Shown here: positions 35,149 to 44,696 of the stretch, one piece after another
Layout: the number at the start of each line of letters is the position of its first letter
Position numbering within the stretch: position 1 is the stretch's first letter
DNA from: Sinorhizobium sp. 8-89
Lineage (GTDB): Bacteria; Pseudomonadota; Alphaproteobacteria; Rhizobiales; Rhizobiaceae
Reading direction: 5' to 3'
DNA length: 64,000 bases
Assembly: GCF_030124325.1 (NCBI RefSeq)
Contig: NZ_JASKLR010000013.1
Location: forward strand, 1 to 64,000
The notes under the pieces: model-generated
Seen by the model: the letters and a program-made list of their open reading frames with translations, nothing else
What the model was told of the DNA's origin: nothing
Database searches by the model: none
Made by a program: the position numbers and the translations under genes

Positions 35149-38100
35149 TCAAAACTTCGCCCTCACAGTGCCCAGGACAGTACGGCCTGGGCCGGGAATG
35201 CCGAGGGCCAGTTCGAAATCATTGTCGAACGCGTTCAGCAACTGCAAACCAAGCTCCAGATGTCCGCTCGGAGATTCCCAGCTGATCGCGGCATCGGTGG
35301 TCGTGTATGACTCCAAATTGATGCCGAAGGGTGCGCCGACCCGTTCTCCGACAAACGTCTGCGCCATCGTGGCCTCGATCCGTGAGGGATGCACGACCGT
35401 CAACCCGATTTGAGCACGATAATCCGGCACAAGCGGAACTTCGAATTCTCCGGCACCTCCAGGTGTCAGGTCGACACTATGGTTCCAGGTGAACGACCCA
35501 AAGGCACCAATTCCCTCACCAATCCAGTAATTGCCGCTGACATGCACACGATCGATTTCGCCGGTCGTGGTGTCGAAGCTGCCGAGTAACTCTGGGACGT
35601 CCAGAGAAAGGCCGTCGAAGCGCTGATGCTGGGACTCGACCGAGGTGAAGAAGCGCTCGGACCATTCTGCTTCCCAACGCAACGCCGCCGTTTTTGCGCT
35701 GCCGCCGATGAACAAAGGCAGGTCAAGGGGCGTCAGCCCGACTGTCGAGACCGGTGCAAGCGTGTAGCTGGATGAAAACTGCGTGTCTTCGCGATAGAAC
35801 GCGCGGAGCCAATGATTTTCCACCAGCGACCAAGCGACGCCGATGCGCGGATCCACGCAGGGACAGTCGTCGCTGACATTATCCACCCAATTCACATAAA
35901 CGCCGCCCTGGAACTCGAGATCCTCGGACACGTCCCATGTGGCGTCGGTGTAGGCGCGCGTTGCATTGCCTTTGTCGGAAAATTGATCGACGAAGAACAC
36001 GCCTCCTGTGAGCAGATCCGTATAGACGGCGGAATCGCGCGTGCGGAACCGGCCGGTCTCGGCACCATAGCGAAGTGTGACGGGTCCGATTCCGTATAGA
36101 TGGCTGACACCGGTGGTTGCGGTTTGCTCTTCCGTTTCTTGCTCGACGCGATACGGGCCGATATCGTCGACCAGATCGATACTCTGGTCTACGTCCCTGT
36201 TGCCGATGACGCCGAACGCCTGCAGAAGATTGCGTTCGCCAAACGTGTGGCTCCAGCCGATCCCAAGGTCAGAGAATCGAGTTTCTCTCGTGTCGAATGG
36301 CTTCGGGGACCACGTCTGCCCCGGAAAACCAGTGTCGAGATCGACCATATCGCCGAACAGGTAGACATTGTCCTCCAAGGTCGGATGTATGCCGACAGCG
36401 AAAGTCGCGCCGGTGATGTCATCGCGATCGTTCGTGCGCGGGCTGCCGGGCCGCAGTGTCTCCGCCTGCAGATAGTAGCTGATCGGGAGCGGTGTGTAGC
36501 TCGTGCCCTGCACGAGGACATCGCTCTTCCAACCAAGCTCGCCCTCTTGCCAGATCAGGCCGCCGCCAATCGCCGCTTCGAAAAAGCTGGTTCGTTCGAG
36601 TGAATTGCGAATCGTCGGCGACGCTACCGCGAGCGGATCAAGCAGAAGGGCCTGCAGATTGGAGGAAACGGTGGAACTTCCCGTCTGCGTGCGCTCGCTC
36701 GGCGAAAGCAACGGTGCGAATCCCTCGAAGGGACTGATCCGGCCGGCCGCGGCCTCATCGAGATAGGTGGTTGATCTGAACGGATCGTAGGAACGGTCTG
36801 CATAGTACTGGCTCCATTCGTTCAGGCCGACATTGTCGAGCGCGATCCCCAGGAACGAAGAAACCTGGCGGTTGGCATCGTAGCCGCCATAGTAGCCGCC
36901 GCGCGCCTGACGGCGGCGAAGCGCCTCGCGGGCCTCCACGATCGCTTGATCGGCGCGGTATTGATCAAGGGCTATGCCAGAACGGATCAGAGAGATCGAC
37001 GGATTGTCCGGATCGAACCTGTCCGCATTGTCGAGCGCCTGAGCCGCCTCCTCTTCCGCCCCTAGCTGATAGCTCCCGATCGCCAACCCTATGAGGCTGT
37101 CGCCGTAGGTCGGGTTGACAGCGGAGGCTTCCAGAAGCGCCTTCTCGCCCTCCTCGGTCTTGCCGATCCGCAAGAAATAACGACCCTTGGCGGCCAGAAC
37201 CGCGTAAGAACGAGGATCCAGCGCTTCCGCCTTGTCGATCTCGACCTTTGCCGCCGCGACCTGGTCGTTATCCATAAGGAAGCGCGCGTAGTTTGCGTGG
37301 AGCGCCGCGTTTTCCGGGTTCAGCTCGATCGCGCGGCGATGGGCGGCATCCGCCTCTATGATCGCGTTGCGGTCGCTTTGCACGATGCCAAGCTCGTTCC
37401 AGGCGGCATCGTCGCCGGGTGCAAGCTTTGTCGCGCGCTTGAGGTCCGCGAGAGCGCCATCGAGATCGCTGGAAACGGTCGCACGGAAGCGCGCGTTCAC
37501 AAGGAGATAGGCTGGCTCTTCCGGATCGATCGCCTTGGCGCGGGCAAGAGCCTCCCTCGCCTCGTCTCGACGGTCGAGCTGAAAAGCAAGATCGGCCCGC
37601 ATCGCCGGCAATCGAGCATCGTTCGGGAAGCGCTTTTCGGCCGCCTTCAGGATCTTGATCGCTTCCGCCTGCCCAAGCACGTGGGCGGTGGCGGTGGCCC
37701 GTGCCATCGCCGCCACCGGATCGTCGGCGTAGGCATTTTCTGCCGGTGGCGGCAGCGTCTCGCGATCCGGATGGGCCAAGGCGTTTGCGAACCATCGGCC
37801 GAAGACGGCGGCCGCTCGGCGATCGCGTGGCAGATGCGGCAGAGCGGCAGCAAACAAGCGGCTTGCCTCGGCGTAACGCAACTCCTGTCCCGCGATCATC
37901 GCTTCGACGAGCTTCGCCCGCGCCACCAGACCGGTCGGCAGGGGACGGCGGAGATGCGCAAGCGCATCTCTTGCGGCCGCGCGCCCGTCGCTCGAAAGCA
38001 ATGCTTCAGCGAGCGCAAGCCAATCTTCGTTGCTTCGCGCGTCGGGCACGATAGCCAGAATGGCATCACGCCTGGCACGCGTCTCGCGACCACCCATTCC

Positions 38101-38742
38101 GGTTACGGGCAGACCGGCAAAGGCTCCGCGCAACTCGGTATAGAGGAGGATCTGCTCGCGCTCCTCCAGATTGACGAGAATGTATTTGCGCGGCGCCTGC
38201 CCAATTGCCGCAAACGCGCCCTCACCCTGATTGACAGTCACCACCCCTTGGGCGTTCTTGAGCTCTACGCTACCTTCGAGCACGGAGAGCGTCGTGTCGC
38301 CGTTGCCGGTTACCTGAAGCGTCCAGTCCGTGCCGCGAATGGCTGCCGCCGCTGCAGGCGTCTCGATGGTCAGACCGCTGCCGCCACGCTTGGCCCGGGC
38401 CCAGATGACGCCGGATTGAAGGCTGAGCTGGCTGCCGGAGTCCTGGCCTATCTTCTTGACGAGCAGCGCCGTGTTGCGGCCCATGCGCATCTGCGTGTCG
38501 TCGGCAAACAGAAGCGCCAGACTGCCGGTTGCATTGGTGCGCAGCACATCGCCGGCCAGCAGGTCCTGGTTGACCTCGATCGTGCGCCAGGCATCTATTT
38601 CGATGAAGCGGATTTCCTCGCCGGATTTGCGCGCAATGACCGAGCCTTGCGGTGACGATGCGCGCGGAAAGACCTCGGCTGCCGACGGCAGCACGCTTCC
38701 CAGCACCGCGAATGCGGCAACGGCGAACTTTAGCTTGCGCAT
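35149..38742 (-). CDS. Large envelope protein: FecR domain, TPR array and outer-membrane beta-barrel
   Basis: The 1197 residues start with a signal peptide (MRKLKFAVAAFAVLGSVLPSAA). Residues about 45-185 are a FecR-like domain (LLAGDVLRTNATGSLALLFADD, GGSGLTIETPAAAAAIRGTDW, SVLEGSVELKNAQG). About 300-640 is a TPR array (AREALARAKAIDPEE, LADLKRATKLAPGDD, AHRRAIELNPENA, AKVEIDKAEALDPRS). From about 750 to the end is a TonB-receptor-like barrel of amphipathic strands, closing with LLNAFDNDFELALGIPG and a terminal Phe, the mark of an outer-membrane barrel. The start was moved in from an upstream frame because this Met gives the signal peptide. It is probably a surface sensor, assembly or export protein; its function is unknown. 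Confidence 0.85.
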   Translation of the reverse strand: MRKLKFAVAAFAVLGSVLPSAAEVFPRASSPQGSVIARKSGEEIRFIEIDAWRTIEVNQDLLAGDVLRTNATGSLALLFADDTQMRMGRNTALLVKKIGQDSGSQLSLQSGVIWARAKRGGSGLTIETPAAAAAIRGTDWTLQVTGNGDTTLSVLEGSVELKNAQGVVTVNQGEGAFAAIGQAPRKYILVNLEEREQILLYTELRGAFAGLPVTGMGGRETRARRDAILAIVPDARSNEDWLALAEALLSSDGRAAARDALAHLRRPLPTGLVARAKLVEAMIAGQELRYAEASRLFAAALPHLPRDRRAAAVFGRWFANALAHPDRETLPPPAENAYADDPVAAMARATATAHVLGQAEAIKILKAAEKRFPNDARLPAMRADLAFQLDRRDEAREALARAKAIDPEEPAYLLVNARFRATVSSDLDGALADLKRATKLAPGDDAAWNELGIVQSDRNAIIEADAAHRRAIELNPENAALHANYARFLMDNDQVAAAKVEIDKAEALDPRSYAVLAAKGRYFLRIGKTEEGEKALLEASAVNPTYGDSLIGLAIGSYQLGAEEEAAQALDNADRFDPDNPSISLIRSGIALDQYRADQAIVEAREALRRRQARGGYYGGYDANRQVSSFLGIALDNVGLNEWSQYYADRSYDPFRSTTYLDEAAAGRISPFEGFAPLLSPSERTQTGSSTVSSNLQALLLDPLAVASPTIRNSLERTSFFEAAIGGGLIWQEGELGWKSDVLVQGTSYTPLPISYYLQAETLRPGSPRTNDRDDITGATFAVGIHPTLEDNVYLFGDMVDLDTGFPGQTWSPKPFDTRETRFSDLGIGWSHTFGERNLLQAFGVIGNRDVDQSIDLVDDIGPYRVEQETEEQTATTGVSHLYGIGPVTLRYGAETGRFRTRDSAVYTDLLTGGVFFVDQFSDKGNATRAYTDATWDVSEDLEFQGGVYVNWVDNVSDDCPCVDPRIGVAWSLVENHWLRAFYREDTQFSSSYTLAPVSTVGLTPLDLPLFIGGSAKTAALRWEAEWSERFFTSVESQHQRFDGLSLDVPELLGSFDTTTGEIDRVHVSGNYWIGEGIGAFGSFTWNHSVDLTPGGAGEFEVPLVPDYRAQIGLTVVHPSRIEATMAQTFVGERVGAPFGINLESYTTTDAAISWESPSGHLELGLQLLNAFDNDFELALGIPGPGRTVLGTVRAKF

Positions 38743-38973
38743 GATGACTTTGTGTGCTGATCCCCGCGCGCAATATGCGTGCAAACAGGAACCGAAGTCA
38801 ATTTCTGGTCGCTGCAATGCCACAGGAAAATATCGATGGAGAAAAAGGGGGCGATAGCGGAAGTGATCTTTGAATTTCCGCCGCTGCACGACAGCGCGGC
38901 CTCGACGTGCCTGCCTGGCGACAGCACGACTTGCAGAACTTGACCAACGACGCCTCCGTGTCATCCTGCTGCG

Positions 38974-39747
38974 ATGATCAGCGGTGTGCTCTTGGATCTT
39001 GCCGGCGTTATCTATGACGGCGAAGAGGTTGTGCCTGGCGCCACGGAGGCCGTTCTCCGTCTGCGTGAGGTCGGCCTTCCCATCCGCTTCGTCAGCAACA
39101 CCACCCGCTCGACCAAACCAGCCGTCATTAAACGCCTTGCGAGGTTAGGACTTGTTGTGACGGAGGACGAAGTCTTCACGCCGGCTGAGGCAGCTCGTCG
39201 ATGGCTGGCCCGCCACGGCCGATCGCCGCATCTACTGGTCCATCCCAATCTCGTGCCGGAATTCGACGATCCGGCAGACAATCTGCCCAAAGCCGTCGTC
39301 GTCGGCGACGCGGGCGAAGCTTTCGATTATCGAACATTGAACGCGGCGTTTCGACAGTTGATCGCCGGCGCGGAACTGCTGGCGCTAGCGCCGAACCGGA
39401 CGTTCAAGGATTCGGATGGAAAACTCAGCCTCGACGCGGGCGCGTTCGTAAACGCGCTGGAATTCGCCAGCCAGAAAAGCGCGATTGTCCTCGGGAAGCC
39501 TTCGCTGTCGTTCTTCCGCGCTGCGCTCGCGACGATCGGTTGTCCGGATGCACGAGCCGTCATGGTGGGCGATGACGCCGAAACAGATGTCGCTGGGGCG
39601 CTGCAGGCGGGCTTGGCGCACGCCCTGCTGGTGCGCACCGGCAAGTACCGCGAAGGCGACGAGAATCGCTTCGAGCCGGCGCCCACCGCGACGGTCCACG
39701 ATATTTCAGCCGCAGTCGACTGGATCATTTCCGCAAGAGCCGGATAA
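38974..39747 (+). CDS. HAD-IIA phosphatase (HDHD2/NagD-like)
   Basis: This 257-residue HAD hydrolase begins MISGVLLDLAGVIYDG, where the first motif is normally D-x-D; here it reads D-L-A, so the second Asp that acts as general acid is replaced by Ala. Motif II is FVSNTTRS, motif III the Lys in VLGKPS, and motif IV MVGDDAETDVAGA. The IIA cap lies between motifs II and III. Relatives dephosphorylate sugar phosphates or pNPP-like substrates. The gene is divergent from the FecR-TPR-barrel gene and convergent with glnII, and appears monocistronic. Confidence 0.85.
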   Translation: MISGVLLDLAGVIYDGEEVVPGATEAVLRLREVGLPIRFVSNTTRSTKPAVIKRLARLGLVVTEDEVFTPAEAARRWLARHGRSPHLLVHPNLVPEFDDPADNLPKAVVVGDAGEAFDYRTLNAAFRQLIAGAELLALAPNRTFKDSDGKLSLDAGAFVNALEFASQKSAIVLGKPSLSFFRAALATIGCPDARAVMVGDDAETDVAGALQAGLAHALLVRTGKYREGDENRFEPAPTATVHDISAAVDWIISARAG

Positions 39748-39865
39748 ACGCGCCGCGCCGCCGTCTCGCGCGGCCGAGTTCTGCGATCAACCCTGAGGAG
39801 AAACGCGCACAAGACTCCTGAACCCATTCGGTGCAGGGAAGTCGATCGACCGCGGATGAAGGTCA

Positions 39866-39891
39866 CGGCGCCGACATTCGCGTCGGCGCCG
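39866..39891. terminator. Hairpin between the HAD gene and glnII
   Basis: CGGCGCCGAC pairs perfectly with GTCGGCGCCG around ATTCGC, 13 bases beyond the glnII stop on the minus strand. It could end both convergent transcripts; no T-run follows. Confidence 0.55.
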
Positions 39892-39904
39892 CGGGGAGTA
39901 TTAC

Positions 39905-40945
39905 TTACGCTACTTTCGCGACGCTGCCTTCGGTCGGAACGGTCGAGATCGTCTTCAGCACCTGCGAAGCGATCTGGTAGGGGCAGCCCTGGGAGTTCGG
40001 GCGGCGGTCTTCGAGATAGCCACGGTAGCCGTTGTTGACGAAGCTGTGCGGCACGCGGATCGATGCACCGCGGTCGGCAATGCCATAGCTGAACTTGTTC
40101 CACGGTGCCGTCTCGTGCTTGCCGGTCAGGCGCATGTGGTTGTCGGGGCCGTAGACGGCGATGTGCTCGTGCAGGTTCTTCTCGAAGGCAGCCATCAGCG
40201 CTTCGAAATAGTCCTTGCCGCCGACTTCGCGCATATAGGCGGTCGAGAAGTTGCAGTGCATGCCCGAGCCGTTCCAGTCGGTGTCGCCGAGCGGCTTGCA
40301 GTGCCACTCGATATCGATGCCGTATTTTTCCGTCAGGCGCTGCAGCAGGTAACGAGCCAGCCAGACTTCGTCGGCAGCCTTCTTGGAACCCTTGCCAAAG
40401 ACCTGGAATTCCCATTGGCCCTTGGCGACTTCGGCATTGATGCCTTCATGGTTGATGCCGGCAGCGAGGCAGATGTCGAGATGCTCTTCAACGATCTGGC
40501 GTGCGATGTCGCCGACGTTCTTGTAGCCGACGCCGGTGTAGTACGGGCCCTGCGGCGCCGGATAGCCCTGCTCCGGGAAGCCGAGCGGGCGGCCGTTTTT
40601 GTAGAAGAAATATTCCTGCTCGAAACCGAACCAGGCGCCCTCGTCGTCGAGAATCGTGGCGCGGCTGTTCGACGGATGCGGGGTCTTGCCGTCCGGCATC
40701 ATGACTTCGCACATGACCAGTACGCCGTTTGTGCGAACCGGGTCGGGATAGACCGCGACCGGTTTCAGCACGCAATCGGAGCTGCGGCCTTCGGCCTGCA
40801 TCGTCGAGCTACCATCGAAACCCCAGAGCGGGAGTTGCTCAAGCGTCGGGAACGCATCGAATTCCTTGATCTGCGTTTTTCCGCGCAGGTTCGGTACCGG
40901 GGTGTAGCCGTCGAGCCAGATATACTCGAGCTTAAACTTTGTCAT
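39905..40945 (-). CDS. glnII: Glutamine synthetase II (eukaryote-like)
   Basis: This 346-residue type II glutamine synthetase makes glutamine from glutamate, ammonia and ATP in the cytoplasm. The small size and MTKFKLEYIWLDGYTPVPNL opening separate it from the 470-residue GSI. Active-site segments are LWGFDGSSTMQAEGR, FGFEQEYFF (Glu ligands), GINAEVAKGQWEFQ, NGSGMHCNFST, LTGKHET and RGASIRVPHS. The frame continues upstream to 41050, but ATG 40945 gives the canonical N-terminus. A sigma-54 type promoter lies about 100 bp upstream, consistent with NtrC control under nitrogen limitation. The divergent DUF2735/GstI-like gene is the usual neighbour. Confidence 0.97.
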   Translation of the reverse strand: MTKFKLEYIWLDGYTPVPNLRGKTQIKEFDAFPTLEQLPLWGFDGSSTMQAEGRSSDCVLKPVAVYPDPVRTNGVLVMCEVMMPDGKTPHPSNSRATILDDEGAWFGFEQEYFFYKNGRPLGFPEQGYPAPQGPYYTGVGYKNVGDIARQIVEEHLDICLAAGINHEGINAEVAKGQWEFQVFGKGSKKAADEVWLARYLLQRLTEKYGIDIEWHCKPLGDTDWNGSGMHCNFSTAYMREVGGKDYFEALMAAFEKNLHEHIAVYGPDNHMRLTGKHETAPWNKFSYGIADRGASIRVPHSFVNNGYRGYLEDRRPNSQGCPYQIASQVLKTISTVPTEGSVAKVA

Positions 40946-41046
40946 TGCGAATCTCTCATAACGTGGTGTTGCGAGGTTTGAGCAAATCCTGAACGGAGTG
41001 GCACGCATACCGAGCGCCGACCGCCAAGGGATCCGGAACACCTCAA

Positions 41047-41062
41047 GCATTTTGCGTGCCAG
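41047..41062 (-). promoter_or_regulatory. Sigma-54 promoter of glnII
   Basis: On the minus strand CTGGCACGCAAAATGC matches the -24/-12 consensus TGGCACG-N4-TTGC, with the essential GG and GC ten bases apart. The start of transcription would be near 41036, about 90 bases before the glnII ATG. Rhizobial glnII is known to need NtrC and RpoN. Confidence 0.82.
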
Positions 41063-41458
41063 TTTGACCCGCTGAGGCTTGCCGGTGGCGAAAGAAATGG
41101 TTGGCCGTCACATTCGTGGCCGTCCGCGCATCCATTCACTCGCCGCAAGTGCCGTTGGAACGCTGTAATGGACTCAATCGGTTAGTTGAAGGCGGTCCGA
41201 GCGCTGCTCCCGCGCAAAGCCACTCTCCACCTGATATCAAAAGGCGCCATAGAACCGTATGCGTGCGAAGGCAAGCCGTTCCACGAACGCGATGCGAAGG
41301 CCAAACTCTGGCGTTCGCGATTAAATTTTCAGCGCGCAAAACCACGTGCCCACAAATACAGCGCGCAATTGATCGAATTTTCAGCATTTGGCATAAACCA
41401 TGTGCAATTCGGATATGATGCGCTATTCTCCCTCGCAGAACTCAAGGGAGACCAGCCG

Positions 41459-41665
41459 ATGGCCGAGAGTTTACCCCGCAGGTCGGCGACGATTTATCCG
41501 TTCCCCGCGAAACCGCTCAGAAGGGTGGAAAATCGCCAGGAGGGGAAGGCCGATCTGGACACGCAAGATGTTTGCGCTGCGGCCATAGACGGCTGCTGGT
41601 ACCACGAAGAGGCCATTCGCGCGGAGACAAAAGGCAGTCCCGGCATTCCGGGCAAGCTGAACTAA
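41459..41665 (+). CDS. gstI: DUF2735 protein, GstI-like (glutamine synthetase translational inhibitor)
   Basis: This 68-residue protein opens with MAESLPRRSATIYPFPAKPL and has a C-terminal CWYHEEAIRAE segment, both typical of DUF2735. In Rhizobium leguminosarum the divergent neighbour of glnII is gstI, a 63-residue polypeptide that blocks GSII synthesis when nitrogen is ample. Size, composition and divergent position agree. AAGGGAG lies eight bases before the ATG, fixing the start inside a longer open frame. The 513 bp between the two starts contains the glnII sigma-54 promoter and no other gene I can support. Confidence 0.82.
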   Translation: MAESLPRRSATIYPFPAKPLRRVENRQEGKADLDTQDVCAAAIDGCWYHEEAIRAETKGSPGIPGKLN

Positions 41666-41801
41666 TTCGGCCGCCGGCCTATTTTTTGATCATCTGCCTG
41701 AATCGCAGGCGACGCCCCTTGCGGAAAATACGAGCACCCGACGGCGAGAGCGCAGAGGCGTCGCCACCTGCCCATCCCGCCCGCGTGGCGTTCCGTTCGC
41801 G

Positions 41802-42686
41802 CTACCCCTTCACCGCACCGGATGTCAGGCCGGCGACGATCTTGCGCTGGAAAATCAGCACCAGCACCAACAGCGGCAATGTGACCGTCACCGACGCGGC
41901 CATGATCTGGCCGAAGGGATATTCGTAACGGCTGCTGCCGGTGAGCAGGCCGATCGCAACCGGCACGGTCCGGTTCTCGTCGGTCAGAATGAAGGTGAGT
42001 GCGAAGAGGAATTCGTTCCACGCCAGAATGAACGACAGCAGCCCGGCGCTGGCGATCGCCGGCCCCATCAGCGGCAGCAGCACATGGGTCAGGACTCTCA
42101 GCCGCGAACAGCCGTCGATGAGCGCCGCCTCCTCCAGCTCGGTCGGCAGATCGCGAATGAAGCTGGTCAGGATCCAGGTGGTAAACGGCAGCGTGAGGAT
42201 GAGATAGGAGACGATGAGCGCCGACGGGCGGTTATAGAGCCCAAGCCAACCGATCACTTCGAACATTCCCGACAGCACGACCACCTGCGGGAAAATCGAG
42301 ATCATCAAGACGGCGATCAAGATGATCCGGCCTGGCGACAATTGCAGCCGCCCGAGCGCGTAAGCCGCGAGAATGCCGATCACAAGGGAAATCATCGTGC
42401 TGGCGAAAGCGACCAGACCGGAATTCACGAGCGCCCCCATAAAGACCGGATTGTGAAACAGCTGCCAGTAATTGCTGAAGTCCAGCGACGGCACGAGACT
42501 GAACTGGTAGAGCGCCTGGCCCGATTTTGTCGACGAAACGATCGCCCAATAATACGGGAAAAGCATGTAGACGAGCACGGCCGCCACGCCAGCATAAAGA
42601 CCCAGGGCCTTCATGCGCTTGATCGTACGATAGGTGCTGTTGGAATAGCGTTTTGCGGGAACAGTCGTCGTCATCGCCATTTTCAT
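41802..42686 (-). CDS. Carbohydrate ABC transporter permease (MalG-like, CUT1)
   Basis: This 294-residue inner-membrane permease has six helices. TM1 is YAGVAAVLVYMLFPYYWAIV, and the EAA loop is visible as EEAALIDGCSRLRVLTHVLLPL with the conserved Gly. The closing AGLTSGAVKG is the usual MalG-type end. The start overlaps the upstream permease stop (TGATG); the frame is open for another 140 codons, but that is a shadow of the upstream gene. It is the last gene of the seven-gene operon and pairs with the next entry. Confidence 0.94.
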   Translation of the reverse strand: MKMAMTTTVPAKRYSNSTYRTIKRMKALGLYAGVAAVLVYMLFPYYWAIVSSTKSGQALYQFSLVPSLDFSNYWQLFHNPVFMGALVNSGLVAFASTMISLVIGILAAYALGRLQLSPGRIILIAVLMISIFPQVVVLSGMFEVIGWLGLYNRPSALIVSYLILTLPFTTWILTSFIRDLPTELEEAALIDGCSRLRVLTHVLLPLMGPAIASAGLLSFILAWNEFLFALTFILTDENRTVPVAIGLLTGSSRYEYPFGQIMAASVTVTLPLLVLVLIFQRKIVAGLTSGAVKG

Positions 42687-43579
42687 CACCCCGTTGCACG
42701 ATCGAGGCGCAGGACGCCAACGATAGCGATCGCGATCAGCCCGATGATCATGAACACCCAGGTGGAAGCCGCGGAGCCGAGGCCAAGATCCTGGAAGCTG
42801 ATGAGCTGGTCGCGGGCATAGATCGACATCGTCATGGTGTTTTCGTTGTTCGCCGCGAGCACATAGCTCAAATCGAACATTCTCAGCGCATCGAGCGTGC
42901 GAAACAGCATCGCAACGCCGATCGCGGGTGTGGCGAGCGGCAGCGTGATAGACCAGAAGCGCTTCCAGTGCGGCACGCCGGAAACCTCGGCGGCCTCGTA
43001 GATCTCTTCCGGGATCAACTGCAGCCCGGCCAGAATGAGGAGCACCATGAACGGGGTCGTGACCCAAACGTCGATGAAGATCACGGTATAGAGGATGAGC
43101 GTTGGTTCCGCGGTCCACGCGATGCCCTTCTCAACCAGGCCCAGCGTCACGAAAAGCTTGTTGATAAGACCGAACTGGTCGTTGAGCATCCATTCCCATA
43201 TCCGGGTCGAGACGACCATGGGCATGGCCCAGGGAACGAGAATGGCCGCCCTGACGATGCCGCGGCCGACGAAAGCCCGGTGGAGCAACAGCGCGATCGC
43301 GAGCCCCAGCAATGTCTCCAGGCCGACAGATATGACGGTAAAAAACAGCGTGTTCTTGACCGCGCGCCAGAACACCGGATCTTCGGCGACGGTTATGAAA
43401 TTATCGATCCCGACAAAGCCGTAGTTCGCCGGCGCATCGAGAAAAGCGTCGGTGAAGGAAAAGAAAATGCTGCGCGTGAGGGGCCAGATCGCGACGCCGA
43501 CAAGCGCGATGATCAGCGGCAGCAGAAACAGCCAGGCCGTGCGGTTCTGTTGCCGCTGCATCCTTTCGGCCGCGCTCAC
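42686..43579 (-). CDS. Carbohydrate ABC transporter permease (MalF-like, CUT1)
   Basis: This 297-residue permease has TM1 AWLFLLPLIIALVGVAIWPL and the EAA loop EIYEAAEVSGVPHWKRFWSITLP, which contacts the ATPase. FVGIDNF and APANYGF before TM2 are typical of MalF/UgpA-type subunits. It overlaps the ATPase gene by four bases and the MalG-type gene by one codon position, so stoichiometry is likely coupled. It transports the sugar delivered by the binding protein encoded at 45554. Confidence 0.94.
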   Translation of the reverse strand: MSAAERMQRQQNRTAWLFLLPLIIALVGVAIWPLTRSIFFSFTDAFLDAPANYGFVGIDNFITVAEDPVFWRAVKNTLFFTVISVGLETLLGLAIALLLHRAFVGRGIVRAAILVPWAMPMVVSTRIWEWMLNDQFGLINKLFVTLGLVEKGIAWTAEPTLILYTVIFIDVWVTTPFMVLLILAGLQLIPEEIYEAAEVSGVPHWKRFWSITLPLATPAIGVAMLFRTLDALRMFDLSYVLAANNENTMTMSIYARDQLISFQDLGLGSAASTWVFMIIGLIAIAIVGVLRLDRATG

Positions 43580-44685
43580 AGCGAAGCCCCCGATGCCAGT
43601 TGCACGGCGCTGTCATGATCGATCCGTCGTCCGTCTTCGCCGAAGAGATAGAGGCTTTCAGGCTGCCAGCCGAGACCGACCGGCTGGCCCTCTGTGAATG
43701 CCGGCGGTCTACCGGTCGAGCGCACCGTCCAGACCAGTGTTTCGCTTAGCCGCACATAGCAGACATATTCGTAGCCGAGGTCTTCCATGCGCTCGAAGGT
43801 TCCGCAGATAGCACCCTTGGTCTCGGCGCTCACCAGCTTGAGGGCCTCCGGCCTGAGGCCGATCTCGGTCGGGTTTTCGGCGCCGGCAAGCTCGGCGGCA
43901 TGATAAAAGCCGCCGACGCCCCGGAGCACACCCGCAGACGAAGCAGCCCGGTCGAGCGGCGCGAAGTTCATTCGCGGGCTGCCGAGAAAGCCGGCGACGA
44001 ACCGGTTCGCCGGACGGTCATAAAGCTCCCTCGGCCGGCCGACCTGTTCTATGCGCCCCTGGTTGAGGATGACGATCCGATCGGCGAGCGTCATCGCCTC
44101 CGTCTGGTCATGCGTCACATAGATCATCGTCGTCTTCACGTCGCCATGCAGTTTGACGATCTCGAAGCGCATTTCCATTCGCAGATCGGCGTCGAGATTG
44201 GAGAGCGGTTCGTCGAAAAGGAAAACCTCGGGCTCACCGACCAGCGCGCGGCCGATCGCCACGCGTTGCCGCTGTCCGCCGGAGAGCTGGCGCGGGCGCC
44301 GGTCGAGCAGATGGCTGATCTTCAGCATCTCTGCGACCTTGGTCACCCGGCGGCGGATTTCGTCCTTGCCGAGGCGCGCGGTTTCGAGCGCGAAGCTGAT
44401 GTTGCGCGAAACGTTCATGTGCGGATAGAGCGCATAGGACTGGAAGACGAAGGCAAGCCCGCGCTTCGATGCCGGCACGTCGGTCACCTGCTCGCCACCG
44501 ATGAACACGTCGCCTTCGGAAACGGGAACAAGCCCGGCGATCAGACGCAAAAGCGTCGACTTCCCGCAACCCGACGGGCCGACGAACACCATGAACTCGC
44601 CGTCCTCGATTTCGAGATTGATCGACCGTATGACATCATAGGCGCCAAAGGCCTTGCTGACGTTTTTCAAGGTGACTGAAGCCAT
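43576..44685 (-). CDS. Carbohydrate ABC transporter ATP-binding protein (MalK/UgpC-like)
   Basis: This 369-residue ATPase shows Walker [10 protein letters not shown], the Q loop [14 protein letters not shown], signature [15 protein letters not shown], Walker [17 protein letters not shown] and the H loop [13 protein letters not shown]. The C-terminal 130 residues are the TOBE/OB regulatory domain ([25 protein letters not shown]). ATG 44685 has AAGGA upstream and gives the standard [14 protein letters not shown] start; the longer frame is not used. The usual MalK glutamine-lysine positions in the H-loop region are intact. Confidence 0.95.
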   Translation of the reverse strand: MASVTLKNVSKAFGAYDVIRSINLEIEDGEFMVFVGPSGCGKSTLLRLIAGLVPVSEGDVFIGGEQVTDVPASKRGLAFVFQSYALYPHMNVSRNISFALETARLGKDEIRRRVTKVAEMLKISHLLDRRPRQLSGGQRQRVAIGRALVGEPEVFLFDEPLSNLDADLRMEMRFEIVKLHGDVKTTMIYVTHDQTEAMTLADRIVILNQGRIEQVGRPRELYDRPANRFVAGFLGSPRMNFAPLDRAASSAGVLRGVGGFYHAAELAGAENPTEIGLRPEALKLVSAETKGAICGTFERMEDLGYEYVCYVRLSETLVWTVRSTGRPPAFTEGQPVGLGWQPESLYLFGEDGRRIDHDSAVQLASGASL

Positions 44686-44696
44686 TCCACTGTCCT

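Noticed and set aside
41802-43118. A 438-codon frame extending the MalG-type permease upstream
   Set aside because: The first 140 codons are a frame shadow of the MalF-type gene; TGATG coupling gives the true start at 42686.
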